60,307 bases of DNA from Bacilli bacterium (lineage in GTDB: Bacteria; Bacillota_I; Bacilli_A; RFN20; CAG-826). The stretch covers positions 1 through 60,307 of the forward strand of contig JAFUEZ010000016.1 in assembly GCA_017470115.1 (NCBI GenBank). The letters run 5' to 3'. The notes beneath the pieces were generated by a model that worked only from the letters and a program-made list of their open reading frames with translations, did no database searches and had not been told where the DNA came from. The position numbers and the translations under genes are program-made. Of this stretch, positions 51,049 through 59,834 are shown one piece after another (within the stretch, counting starts at the first letter, position 1; each line of letters starts with the position of its first letter).

Positions 51049-52908
51049 ATGAATTACTTTTATCTTAAGATACGTGATTATTATCTTTCTTTGATTAAAG
51101 ACGAAAAGAAAAAGCATGAATATCGACTAGGAGGAAAATATAAGGCACAGATAGGCGATATTTTTGTTATTACATCTAATAAAAATAATTTAGATTTCAT
51201 TAAAATGGAAGTCGTTAAAGTTGAACATTATAAGAGTATCGATGATGCAATAGATAAATATTGGAAAGATGATTTTGGAGGTTTGTTTGATTCTAAAGAA
51301 GAAATTATAAAAGAGTTTGGCAAATACTATTCTTATGATGATATGAATACTTTTGGTATTGATGTTTTTTCGTTAAAGAAATTTGAAAGAAATTTCAAAG
51401 GTGCAAAATATTTGCTCGATACAAATATTATTATCGAAAGAGAAGGGCTAAATAACGTTCTTAAGGATGTTGCGCTGCTTTATAAGACTATAGAAAAATT
51501 GCAAGGATTTAAATACATTCATGGCGTTACCAAAGAAGAAATTAATAAATATAAAGATGAAGCTGTTAAAAAATCAATTTTAGTTAAATTGAATTCATAT
51601 AATTTACTTTCTGATTCAACAATCAATGATGAATATTTTAAAAAGATTATTGGTATTAACAGTTCTAAAATCAATTCGATTAACGACGATAAACTTTTAT
51701 ATGAAGTTTATAAAGGAAATGTTGATTACTTTATTACTTCAGATAAAGGAATAATTGAAAAAGCAAAGAGATTAAGAATCGATGAATTAGTCTTAACTCC
51801 CGAAGATTATTTAAACAGCATTAATGCGCTATATCCAAAACTAATCGAATATGATGTTCTTTCTATCAAATTATCAAAGTTTAAGGATACTGACATTAAT
51901 GATGAATTCTTTAAAACATTAATTGACGATTATCGTGATTTTGGCTTTCTTGATCGGTTCAAGAAAAAAGCCGAAGTCGATGTTTATACTTTTAGATTTA
52001 AAAACAAATTAGAGGGGTTTTTATATTTAAAGATTGAAGATAGAGGTGAAGATTATTCGGATATACAGCCAATATTTAAAAAATGTAGAAGGCTAAAGAT
52101 TGGAACTTTTAAAACAAGTTATAAAAAACTTAGATTAGGTGAAAGGTTTTTAAAAATCATTTTTGACTATGCTGTTAAAGCTAATGTTGATGAAATATAT
52201 GTAACGATGTTTAAAAATAAAAGAAAAGATGTTGATGCATTAATATCTTTAATGAAATTACGGGGATTTAAAGAATGGGGAGTCAAAAAAAGCACAAAGG
52301 AGATAGTCCTTGTTAAAGATATGAAACACTATGATTATACTAAGGATCCAAAATTTAATTTTCCACTTGTAAAAGATCTTGTATTAGTAAAGAAAACATT
52401 TTTACCTATAAAGGAGATTTATCATAGTAGACTATTTCCCGACTTACATACAAAAAATGAATGCGCTGATTTATATGATTTTGAAGCTTGCCAATACGCA
52501 ATTGAAAAAGTTTATGTATGCAAGAACTATAAATACGATGTTAATCCTGGAGATGTAGTGTGCATCTACAGAATGTCAGATTACAATAAAAAATATAAAT
52601 CTGTTACAACTGGAATTGGTATTATACAGGAGATTATAGTTGCTAATGATGATAATGCTTTAATAAATGAATGCAAAAACAAAAGTGTATTTTCTGAAAA
52701 TGAACTTAAAGAGTTTTATAATAATCGAATTTATAGATATAATGTAATCGTAAAGATTCTGTTTTTAAAAGCGTTCGAGAATAAAGTTAATCGGAATGAT
52801 ATGAATGAAAATGGGATTTTAAATGATAATGTTAAGCCAATGCTTGGATGTTCAATTCCAGATGAAGAATTTTGCAAATTATTAGAATTGGGAGGCACAG
52901 AAATGTAG
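51049..52908 (+). CDS. ASCH-PIN-GNAT-PUA-like fusion protein
   Basis: 619 residues, cytosolic. Residues 1-~80 are ASCH-like (YFYLKIRDYYLSLIKDEKKKHEYRLGGKYKAQIGDIFVI). Residues ~119-255 are a PIN nuclease with the acidic set Asp124 (YLLDTNIII), Glu164, Asp214 and Asp232 (FITSDKG). Residues ~310-425 resemble a GNAT acetyltransferase (KLRLGERFLKIIFDYA as the acetyl-CoA loop and helix, GFKEWG near the end). Residues ~450-619 contain another PUA/ASCH-like barrel (AIEKVYVCK, NPGDVVCIYRM). It starts directly at the hsdR stop. ASCH/PUA barrels read RNA or modified bases, so a nucleic-acid-sensing effector backing up the restriction system is plausible. Confidence 0.75.
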   Translation: MNYFYLKIRDYYLSLIKDEKKKHEYRLGGKYKAQIGDIFVITSNKNNLDFIKMEVVKVEHYKSIDDAIDKYWKDDFGGLFDSKEEIIKEFGKYYSYDDMNTFGIDVFSLKKFERNFKGAKYLLDTNIIIEREGLNNVLKDVALLYKTIEKLQGFKYIHGVTKEEINKYKDEAVKKSILVKLNSYNLLSDSTINDEYFKKIIGINSSKINSINDDKLLYEVYKGNVDYFITSDKGIIEKAKRLRIDELVLTPEDYLNSINALYPKLIEYDVLSIKLSKFKDTDINDEFFKTLIDDYRDFGFLDRFKKKAEVDVYTFRFKNKLEGFLYLKIEDRGEDYSDIQPIFKKCRRLKIGTFKTSYKKLRLGERFLKIIFDYAVKANVDEIYVTMFKNKRKDVDALISLMKLRGFKEWGVKKSTKEIVLVKDMKHYDYTKDPKFNFPLVKDLVLVKKTFLPIKEIYHSRLFPDLHTKNECADLYDFEACQYAIEKVYVCKNYKYDVNPGDVVCIYRMSDYNKKYKSVTTGIGIIQEIIVANDDNALINECKNKSVFSENELKEFYNNRIYRYNVIVKILFLKAFENKVNRNDMNENGILNDNVKPMLGCSIPDEEFCKLLELGGTEM

Positions 52909-52909
52909 T

Positions 52910-53287
52910 ATGAAAAATAGAATTATTATTTCAATCAATCCAGAATATGTTGAGAAAATTCTTTCTGGCGCAAAGAAATTTGAATATAGAACTAAAGCTG
53001 CAAAAAAAGATATTGATAAAATTATTATCTATGAAACAACTCCAATTAAAATGGTTGTGGCAGAAGCTGAAATTTTAGATGTATTAATAATGAAGCCTAA
53101 TGATTTATGGGAACATACAAAAGAATATTCAGGTATTAGTAAAGATTTTTTTGATGAATATTTTAAAGGCAGAAGTATTGCGTATGCTTATAAAATTGGA
53201 AAAGTTACGAGATATCCTGAACCAATTGAATTATCAAAATATGGCATTAAATCTGCGCCTCAATCTTTTATATATTTAAAGAGTTAA
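52910..53287 (+). CDS. Stand-alone ASCH-domain protein
   Basis: 125 residues. NRIIISINPEYVEKILSGAKKFEYRTKAAKKDIDKIIIYETTP is a typical ASCH opening, including the GxKxxEyR motif at residues ~19-26. RYPEPIELSKYGIKSAPQSF closes the barrel. ASCH proteins bind RNA or modified nucleotides, and some are nucleases or amidohydrolases. It follows the fusion gene by one nucleotide and is the last gene of the hsd operon. It may be the partner or regulator of the PIN fusion. Confidence 0.85.
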   Translation: MKNRIIISINPEYVEKILSGAKKFEYRTKAAKKDIDKIIIYETTPIKMVVAEAEILDVLIMKPNDLWEHTKEYSGISKDFFDEYFKGRSIAYAYKIGKVTRYPEPIELSKYGIKSAPQSFIYLKS

Positions 53288-53323
53288 TATTTTAAGAAAT
53301 ATTCGATAAGTTGCGATATTTAC

Positions 53324-53371
53324 TAATCTTTAAATGGCAATTATGATATTAGCAATTTAAAGATTATTTTA
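53324..53371 (+). terminator. Terminator of the hsd operon
   Basis: A perfect 12-bp inverted repeat (TAATCTTTAAAT and ATTTAAAGATTA) with a 19-nt loop that can itself fold, followed by TTTTATT. Confidence 0.65.
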
Positions 53372-53478
53372 TTATGTAGATTTATATTTAGAAAATAAAG
53401 TCAATGTGTTTATATACTTTTTGTTTTAAATACTAGATAATATTAATATAAATATTAATCTTGATAAAAGGTAACAAT

Positions 53479-55566
53479 ATGGGAATCTTTGTAGCTATCA
53501 TATTTTATATAGTAGAATTAAGTTTGCTTTTTTTGCTTGCTTCGAAAATTAGAAGATATAAAACTTTAACGCTTAAGGATACTGTTGCTTATCCGCTACT
53601 TTTAGTTGCGACTTTCCTTTTGATGGTTTTTACTAGATTAATTTATCTTAGTGATATGAATTTTTGGGATATCACAAAAGATTCTTTTAGTGATGCTTTT
53701 GATATTATTAAGCTTTCTTTTAATAAAGATATGCTTGCTTTACTTAAAGAAAAAGATATTGCTATTTTAATTGCTTATTATGGAGCTTACTTAGTTTCAT
53801 TTGTTGCTTTAACAAGTTTAACAATTTATTTAATTTTTATTGCTATAAAGAATTTTTCTCGTTTATTAAAAGTAGTAGCAAATGGAAAAAAGATTGTTTT
53901 AATTTTTGGTTTTAACGATGATGCAAAACAAATGATTAAAAATTTTAAAGACAATAAAGTTAAGATGATTGTCGTACTTGATAGTTCAATTTTAGCTAAA
54001 AGAGTAGATGAAAAAACATTTATCGATCAATTTAAAATTAGTTTTGTTGAGTATCCATATAAACTTAAGAGCGATTATATTAAAACTATTACTAAACTCA
54101 CACGTTATAAATCTAGGGAATATACAATATTAACTTTTTTTGAAGATGATAAGAAAAACGATGAGTTTTCTAGTGAAGTTATAAGATTTTTAAATGATGA
54201 AAAATTGAATAGAAAGAACGTTAGATTTATCATGTGTGTTAATAATGTTCAGGATAAATATATAACAAATAAGATTTATGATCCTGTAAGTAATCTTGAT
54301 ATCACAAAAGGAAAATTAAGAACTTTTAATAAATATAATCTTAATTCACTTTTAGTGATGCGAGATTATGACTTTGCCGGATTAATTAGAAACTTAGAAA
54401 ACGATAATTTGCATTTTATCAACGATGATTGCACTATTGAAAATGCTGATATCCATGCATATTTTTTAGGTTTTGGAAAAGTAAATCAAGCGATGCTTAA
54501 AGACACATTAATTAATAATCAATTTGCTAGAAAAGTTAAAACAGAAGAAGGAAAATTTACTCTTTCGCCTTTAGAAATAAAGGTACATATTTATGATGAA
54601 AATATTCGTTTAAAAGCGATCGATTTAAATAATGGAATTTTTAAATATAATAAAGCCTCATTTAATCATAATGAATATTTAGATTTACCTAAAGATTATA
54701 TTTCTAATGTTGATTTTCATTTAAATACTAATATTGAAGATAGAGATTTTATTAATTCGATTTATGATGAAATTAAAAATAGAATTAAAGAAAACAAAAC
54801 TAGACAAATTAATTTCTTTTTCATTTCTTTAAATTCAGATATGTATAACTCTTTGATTGCCGATGCTATAAAGAAGAGTTTATCATCTATAGAAAATGCA
54901 TTTAATTATTATTTTGTAAGGAATGCTATTGGTGATCCAAATCTTAATAAAGCTAAAGATATCATTTACATGGGACAAGTAAAAGATATTTTCTCTTATA
55001 GAAATGTCTTGCTTAATGAAGTATATTCACAAGCAAAGTTTGAGCATTATTTATATCAAGGAAAAGAGAACGAAGACATTGAAAAATTATGGCAAGAATT
55101 ACCAAAAACTAAGCAAAAGTCCAATATTTATTCAGTTTTATCTTTAAATTTTAAAGCTCATCTTTTAAATTTAAGCGAGAATAATTATAAAGAAAAATAT
55201 ATTAAAGATGATAATAATGACATTAAGCGTTTAATTACGCCTAGTGAAAAATTCTCTGCTAGAGATGTTTTAGCTTTTATAGAACACGAAAGATGGAATG
55301 CTTTTGAACTTTCTTGTGGAGTCTTACCATTAAAAATTTCAAGTTTCTTAAAAATTAATGAAAACACAAAAGAAGGCGAAGATGCAATAAACCAAATAGA
55401 GCCTAACTATCATTTATGTATTGCCTCCTCTTATGGGTTAGTCGAATATTATGAGCATTTTAATAAATATAAATTTGGTGGAGCAGATGTAATAAAACGG
55501 GATTATACATTGATGGATAATTTTATTGCTCATAAAGAAAAAGCTAAGGAAGCAAAGGAGGCATAA
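53479..55566 (+). CDS. Three-TM protein with two Rossmann domains and RyR-like tail
   Basis: 695 residues. Membrane helices lie at ~2-22, 37-57 and 96-124. A TrkA-N/RCK-like Rossmann fold starts at 138 (KKIVLIFGFNDDAKQMIKNF). A second starts at 326 (HAYFLGFGKVNQAML). Residues ~600-690 resemble the RyR domain seen in bacterial conflict systems (DVLAFIEHERWNAFELSCG and the later HLCIASSYGLVEYYEHF). This is the layout of a nucleotide-gated membrane effector. The start at 53479 follows AAAAGG; the TTG at 53461 is less likely. The TIR-STAND gene starts 1 nt downstream, its Shine-Dalgarno sequence inside this gene. Confidence 0.75.
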   Translation: MGIFVAIIFYIVELSLLFLLASKIRRYKTLTLKDTVAYPLLLVATFLLMVFTRLIYLSDMNFWDITKDSFSDAFDIIKLSFNKDMLALLKEKDIAILIAYYGAYLVSFVALTSLTIYLIFIAIKNFSRLLKVVANGKKIVLIFGFNDDAKQMIKNFKDNKVKMIVVLDSSILAKRVDEKTFIDQFKISFVEYPYKLKSDYIKTITKLTRYKSREYTILTFFEDDKKNDEFSSEVIRFLNDEKLNRKNVRFIMCVNNVQDKYITNKIYDPVSNLDITKGKLRTFNKYNLNSLLVMRDYDFAGLIRNLENDNLHFINDDCTIENADIHAYFLGFGKVNQAMLKDTLINNQFARKVKTEEGKFTLSPLEIKVHIYDENIRLKAIDLNNGIFKYNKASFNHNEYLDLPKDYISNVDFHLNTNIEDRDFINSIYDEIKNRIKENKTRQINFFFISLNSDMYNSLIADAIKKSLSSIENAFNYYFVRNAIGDPNLNKAKDIIYMGQVKDIFSYRNVLLNEVYSQAKFEHYLYQGKENEDIEKLWQELPKTKQKSNIYSVLSLNFKAHLLNLSENNYKEKYIKDDNNDIKRLITPSEKFSARDVLAFIEHERWNAFELSCGVLPLKISSFLKINENTKEGEDAINQIEPNYHLCIASSYGLVEYYEHFNKYKFGGADVIKRDYTLMDNFIAHKEKAKEAKEA

Positions 55567-55567
55567 T

Positions 55568-58534
55568 ATGTACTCTGTTTTTATTGCTTATCATGGTTCA
55601 AATAGCGAACTTGGAAGTGGAGCTGTTGCGCTAGAACTACGAGAACTCTTATCTAGAGAAAATTATAGATATAGACCATATTGTGGTCCAGAAACTGATG
55701 AACATAATTTTCTTGAACATATGAATGTTGTGATTCCTCAATCTGAGCTTTTTGTTTTAATCATAAACGATAATGTTCCTAGAAAAGAAAATGGAGCTTT
55801 AGACATTGATAGATCGTATTATTTAAGTGAAGAAATTAAATCATTTAGAAAATTAATTAAAAACAAAAAAAGAAATGTTAAAGATTTTTGTGTTTGCTTT
55901 TTAAGTAACAAAATAAAAAACGAGGCAAAATATGGATTTGTTAAGTCACTACTTTCTGAAATTGATGAAGACGATACTTTATATAATGGAAATCACGATT
56001 ACATTCATTCTTTTTCTCAAATTGTAGATTGGTTTAGAAGCAGAACAAATTCTAAACTTTATAATCAACCATTTTCAATTAATTATGTTCCAATACCTAT
56101 GCTTGAAGAAGAAGTTAAATCTTTAGCTCAAAAAAATAATTCCTCAAAAGCATTACTTATTGAAATGAAGAAGGGAATGGGAAAAACTACATTTATAAAG
56201 CATATTAGAGATGATCTATTTCCTAATTCTTCAGCAGCTTTATTTTTTAATAAAGATGAAGGATATTTATCAGTAGGTAAATTTAAAAAAGATTTTATAC
56301 CTCAACTTATTAAGAAGAATGAGGAAACTTTCTATTTAGATGATTTCGGATATTTTAGTATTACGTCTTTTGCTAAATATCTAAATAAAATTAAAGAAGA
56401 ATATTATAAAAATGAGACACTTGTGATTTTGCTTGATTCAATAGATGATGCAAGGCTTGTTAATGGAATCAATCCAATATTAGAATTATTTAGTGATTTA
56501 AGTCTTTATGATGATGGAATTATTTTTGTCATCACTAGCAAACTTCCTGAAGGCAATCTTAAATATAATAGATATATATCTAATTTTATCGATAACTTCA
56601 AAGGTAAAAGAATTACAGTAGATGAGAATAACATCGAATATTTAAGATTCTTATATCTTTATTATAGTGGTAGATTTTATGAAAGTTTTAAAGATACAGA
56701 TTTAGAAGTTGATGAACTATTTGAAAACGTTAAACCTAAAAACATTTTAACTTTCTCTTTGATGTTTTATATTGCTAATTTATATCTAGAAGAAAACAAA
56801 AATAAGTCACTTGAAATTGTCAAGTCAGTTGAAAACGCTTTAACTTATTATTATGAATATTTAAAAGAACATAGTGAGGCAAGCGAAGATTATGAACGCT
56901 CAATGGCAGCCTTATATTTACTTGCTATATCTAACAAACCTTTAACTTATGATGAACTCGATAAGATAAGTTTGAAAGTCTTTAATTTCCTTGTCTCTCC
57001 ATCTCTTATTAAATATAAAGATACTTTAGCAATTCTTGTTGAATCAAGTTATGATTTGACTGGCAAAATTAGATTTAATATTAAACATGAAAAATTAAAA
57101 GAAATGATCATCTTAGATAGCGCTAATAAAAAATTTAAAAGTGATATTAAAGGCAGCATCGAGTTTACTTTTATGGGGCTAAATTGTCAAAAGAAGCTTT
57201 TAGATTTTATTAATGAAAATATTGAAATTTCTTATTTATTTAATTTTTATTATGATTTATTAAATGACGAAAAAAGGCCAAAATTGATAAAAAACATTGC
57301 TAATTCAATATCAAATTTAAGTTGGGGCGATAAAATGAATCTAATAAATAAGGAACAATATTTTTTAGAAAAAGTAGTTTCGCTAGCTGAATTTAAAAAT
57401 TTTGATGAAATTTCTAGAGCAAAAATTTTAACGCGAATTGGGATAGATGAGCAACTCATGGAATATAATTTTGATTCTATTCATCATTTAGAAGAAGGTT
57501 ATTGGATATTTAGGCATCATGAAGCTCTACTTACTGATTTAGAAAAATATTCTTATTTAGATAATGTTGCTTCATTTGCAAATATGGCAGTGCGTCTTGA
57601 CTCAGACTATTCAACAATAGGTCTATTTAAAAAATCATATAGATTATCAAAAGAACTATTTGAAAAAGGAATAGTTCCTTTAAGAGATCATACAAATACG
57701 ATTCTTGCTTATGGAAATGTTGCTGATAATTTCGCTCAAAATTCAGCGCTAGATTTAAAAATGATAAATGAAGCTAAAGAAATTTTATTTAATTCAAAAG
57801 AAGATATAGATTTAGGTCAAAGAGGTTGGTATTATCAACGCTTATCAAATTATTCATATTGTGTAAAAGAATTTGATAAAGTTCACCCTTATTTATTGAA
57901 ATCTTTTGATGCATATTTATATGCCTTTGAAAAAGCACCAGAAAGTTTCTATTTTGGTAATCTAGTCCAAGTTTCAGGCGCTATTATTAGATCAATTAGT
58001 GAAGAAAATATAAGTGTCGAAGAAAAAGAAGCAAAAATTAAAGAAATCGAAAATAAAATTATGACAAATGCTAAGAAAATTAATTTCAATTCAGTAGGAG
58101 TTTTTGCTTATTTTTATGATTCAATTGGAATGTTTTATGAAGCAAAAGGTAGTAAAGAAGTAGCGAGAGAATATTACGAAAAAGGATTAAATGGAATTGA
58201 AGCTTTAAAACAAAAAAGAGTTGTATTAACTGATGAATTAAATAAAGCTAGAAATTTATTGTTAAAAAAGATTTCTTCTCTTGAAAATGAAAAAATTGAT
58301 GATAATAATCATGAAATTTCTCAAAGTATAGTAGAAGATAAATATCTAAAATTAAAATACAAAATGCTTGATGAAGTCATTTTTAAAGATGATCAAAATA
58401 ACTTAATTAAAGGTGAAATTGTAACAATTGATAGATATGGTAAAGAACCATTTTATGAATATGATATTGAAAATGGAAATATGCGCTATAAACACGTAAA
58501 TTATCAATCGATTGTTGATTATGATGAATCATAA
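55568..58534 (+). CDS. TIR-STAND-TPR protein
   Basis: 988 residues. The N-terminal TIR-like domain (YSVFIAYHGSNSELGSG, SELFVLIINDN) has Glu88/Glu89 in YLSEEIKSF as NADase candidates. A P-loop NTPase follows, with Walker A MKKGMGKTT (200-208), Walker B LVILLDSIDD (285-294) and GIIFVITSKLPEG. The C-terminal half (~from 640) is helical TPR-like repeats (REYYEKGLNGIEALKQKR as the last), the usual ligand-sensing part of STAND proteins. The last ~60 residues (DEVIFKDDQNNLIKGEIVTIDRYGKE) look like an SH3/Tudor-like barrel. The start at 55568 has AAAGGAGG 6 nt upstream; 55526 is rejected. Confidence 0.85.
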   Translation: MYSVFIAYHGSNSELGSGAVALELRELLSRENYRYRPYCGPETDEHNFLEHMNVVIPQSELFVLIINDNVPRKENGALDIDRSYYLSEEIKSFRKLIKNKKRNVKDFCVCFLSNKIKNEAKYGFVKSLLSEIDEDDTLYNGNHDYIHSFSQIVDWFRSRTNSKLYNQPFSINYVPIPMLEEEVKSLAQKNNSSKALLIEMKKGMGKTTFIKHIRDDLFPNSSAALFFNKDEGYLSVGKFKKDFIPQLIKKNEETFYLDDFGYFSITSFAKYLNKIKEEYYKNETLVILLDSIDDARLVNGINPILELFSDLSLYDDGIIFVITSKLPEGNLKYNRYISNFIDNFKGKRITVDENNIEYLRFLYLYYSGRFYESFKDTDLEVDELFENVKPKNILTFSLMFYIANLYLEENKNKSLEIVKSVENALTYYYEYLKEHSEASEDYERSMAALYLLAISNKPLTYDELDKISLKVFNFLVSPSLIKYKDTLAILVESSYDLTGKIRFNIKHEKLKEMIILDSANKKFKSDIKGSIEFTFMGLNCQKKLLDFINENIEISYLFNFYYDLLNDEKRPKLIKNIANSISNLSWGDKMNLINKEQYFLEKVVSLAEFKNFDEISRAKILTRIGIDEQLMEYNFDSIHHLEEGYWIFRHHEALLTDLEKYSYLDNVASFANMAVRLDSDYSTIGLFKKSYRLSKELFEKGIVPLRDHTNTILAYGNVADNFAQNSALDLKMINEAKEILFNSKEDIDLGQRGWYYQRLSNYSYCVKEFDKVHPYLLKSFDAYLYAFEKAPESFYFGNLVQVSGAIIRSISEENISVEEKEAKIKEIENKIMTNAKKINFNSVGVFAYFYDSIGMFYEAKGSKEVAREYYEKGLNGIEALKQKRVVLTDELNKARNLLLKKISSLENEKIDDNNHEISQSIVEDKYLKLKYKMLDEVIFKDDQNNLIKGEIVTIDRYGKEPFYEYDIENGNMRYKHVNYQSIVDYDES

Positions 58535-58562
58535 TTGTTAAATAGTATTATTAAGGTAAGAT

Positions 58563-58721
58563 ATGAACGAATATGTAATTACTTATAATTATAAAGGACA
58601 AAGAAGAACTGAACATATTTTTGCTATGTCACCAGAGGAAGCAAAAGACTTATTTAAAGGAAGACATAGCGAACCAATATCTAGTTGTATATTAGCTAAA
58701 TATTCTACAGATAAAAGATAG
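58563..58721 (+). CDS. 52-residue small protein
   Basis: Begins MNEYVITYNYKGQRRTEHIF and ends AKYSTDKR. ATTAAGGTAAG supplies a ribosome-binding site, and the ATG is 28 nt after the TIR-STAND stop. It is soluble and basic, probably a beta hairpin plus helix (MSPEEAKDLFKG). It may be a small third component of the TIR-STAND pair; no family is recognised. Confidence 0.5.
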   Translation: MNEYVITYNYKGQRRTEHIFAMSPEEAKDLFKGRHSEPISSCILAKYSTDKR

Positions 58722-58752
58722 TGGATTTTTAAAAGTATAAAATTATAAAATT

Positions 58753-58842
58753 TCAATTTTTTGTCACAAAGTGAACCAAAACTGGTTCATTTTTCATTTT
58801 TATCGGAAAACTTAGACCTTTGAACTCCTCATATTTAGTGAA
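58753..58842 (+). repeat. ~90-bp direct repeat, left copy
   Basis: Matches 59689-59778 over its whole 90-nt length with about ten differences. It contains the inverted repeat TGAACCA-AAAC-TGGTTCA and the invariant TTTTTCATTTTTATCGGAAAA. It ends just before the ribosome-binding region of the PIN toxin gene. Confidence 0.85.
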
Positions 58843-58877
58843 GGCTACTTTTTTGAGCAAGCGAAAGGAGTTCAAAA

Positions 58878-59300
58878 ATGAAATACTACGCAGTAATAGA
58901 TACAAATGTTATTGTTTCAGCTTTATTAAAAAAGGATTCGATACCAGGACAAATAGTAAAAAGAGTTTATGATGGAATAATTATTCCGCTTATTAATGAA
59001 GAAATATTAAGTGAATATTTAGAAGTAACGACAAGAAATAAATTTGATATTTCTAATGAAGAAATAAATAAACTAATAACTAGTTTTAAGAAAGTTGCGC
59101 TTTATGGGGAAAAAGAAAAAGTATTAGAAATGTTTATAGACCATGATGACATTGTTTTTTATGAGATTGTTATGAATGCAAGAAAAGAGCGTGACGCATA
59201 CTTAATAACAGGTAATATGAAACACTTCCCAAAAAGAAGCTTTATTGTAACACCTAAAGAGATGATAGATATAATTGAAAAAGAAAGTTTTAAAAGATGA
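58878..59300 (+). CDS. PIN-domain toxin (COG1569-like)
   Basis: 140 residues. YYAVIDTNVIVSALLKKDS holds the first catalytic Asp (Asp8). EEILSEYLEV supplies the Glu, and KERDAYLITGNMKHFP the C-terminal Asp. This is the putative toxin family COG1569, Mg-dependent RNases. GAAAGGAGTT precedes the start. A RelB-type antitoxin gene follows with its own promoter. PIN toxins more often pair with other antitoxin folds and lie second, so both the pairing and the order are unusual. Confidence 0.88.
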   Translation: MKYYAVIDTNVIVSALLKKDSIPGQIVKRVYDGIIIPLINEEILSEYLEVTTRNKFDISNEEINKLITSFKKVALYGEKEKVLEMFIDHDDIVFYEIVMNARKERDAYLITGNMKHFPKRSFIVTPKEMIDIIEKESFKR

Positions 59301-59301
59301 T

Positions 59302-59330
59302 ATTGTAATTACAATGTCATATATTATAAT
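59302..59330 (+). promoter_or_regulatory. Palindromic operator and -10 box of the antitoxin gene
   Basis: ATTGTAATTACAAT (59302-59315) is a perfect 14-bp palindrome. TATAAT at 59325-59330 follows. Both lie between the toxin stop and the antitoxin start, so the antitoxin can be made independently and is probably autorepressed. Confidence 0.5.
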
Positions 59331-59351
59331 TAGGTTAGGGAGGAAATAATT

Positions 59352-59675
59352 ATGGCATTAATTCAAGTAAGAGTTGATCAAGAATTAAAGGATAAAGTAA
59401 CAGAAATTTATGATGATATTGGATTAGATTTATCTACAGCAATTAGATTATTTTTAATTAAAAGTGTAAAAACAAAAGGACTACCATTTGAAGCAAATAA
59501 TTTAGGGGTTGAAGTTGAAGCACTTAGAATATTAAGAGCTATTCAAAAACATTCTGAAGAAAAAGGATTATCTAAAATGACTCTAGATGAAATAAATGAA
59601 GAAATTCGCCTTGCTAGAGATGAGCGTAGAGCTAGAGAGGCTAAAGAGCAAGAGGTAAATAACAAAAATCAATAA
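59352..59675 (+). CDS. RelB/DinJ family antitoxin
   Basis: 107 residues. IQVRVDQELKDKVTEIYDDIGLDLSTAIRLFLIKSV is the ribbon-helix-helix domain of RelB/DinJ, closely similar in pattern to the antitoxin at 22858. The C-terminal half is a long charged helix (EEIRLARDERRAREAKEQE) suited to wrapping a toxin. TTAGGGAGGAAA precedes the start. Partner: the PIN toxin upstream. Confidence 0.88.
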   Translation: MALIQVRVDQELKDKVTEIYDDIGLDLSTAIRLFLIKSVKTKGLPFEANNLGVEVEALRILRAIQKHSEEKGLSKMTLDEINEEIRLARDERRAREAKEQEVNNKNQ

Positions 59676-59688
59676 ATTCTTTTTAAAT

Positions 59689-59778
59689 TCAATTATTTGT
59701 CATAAAGTGAACCAAAAATGGTTCATTTTTCATTTTTATCGGAAAAATTAGACCTTTGAACTCTACTTATTAAGTGAA
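59689..59778 (+). repeat. ~90-bp direct repeat, right copy
   Basis: Second copy of 58753-58842. The internal inverted repeat TGAACCA/TGGTTCA is retained (loop AAAA). It is followed by AAGGAGTATTG, which resembles the ribosome-binding site that follows the left copy, so a former second toxin gene may have stood here. Confidence 0.85.
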
Positions 59779-59834
59779 AGGAGTATTGCTGTTTATTTAT
59801 CACAAATTTTACTAGTCGATATAGAAATTTAATT

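Noticed and set aside
53461-53478. TTG start for the membrane protein of the TIR pair
   Set aside because: The ATG at 53479 has AAAAGG at suitable spacing, while the TTG adds six residues without a ribosome-binding site.
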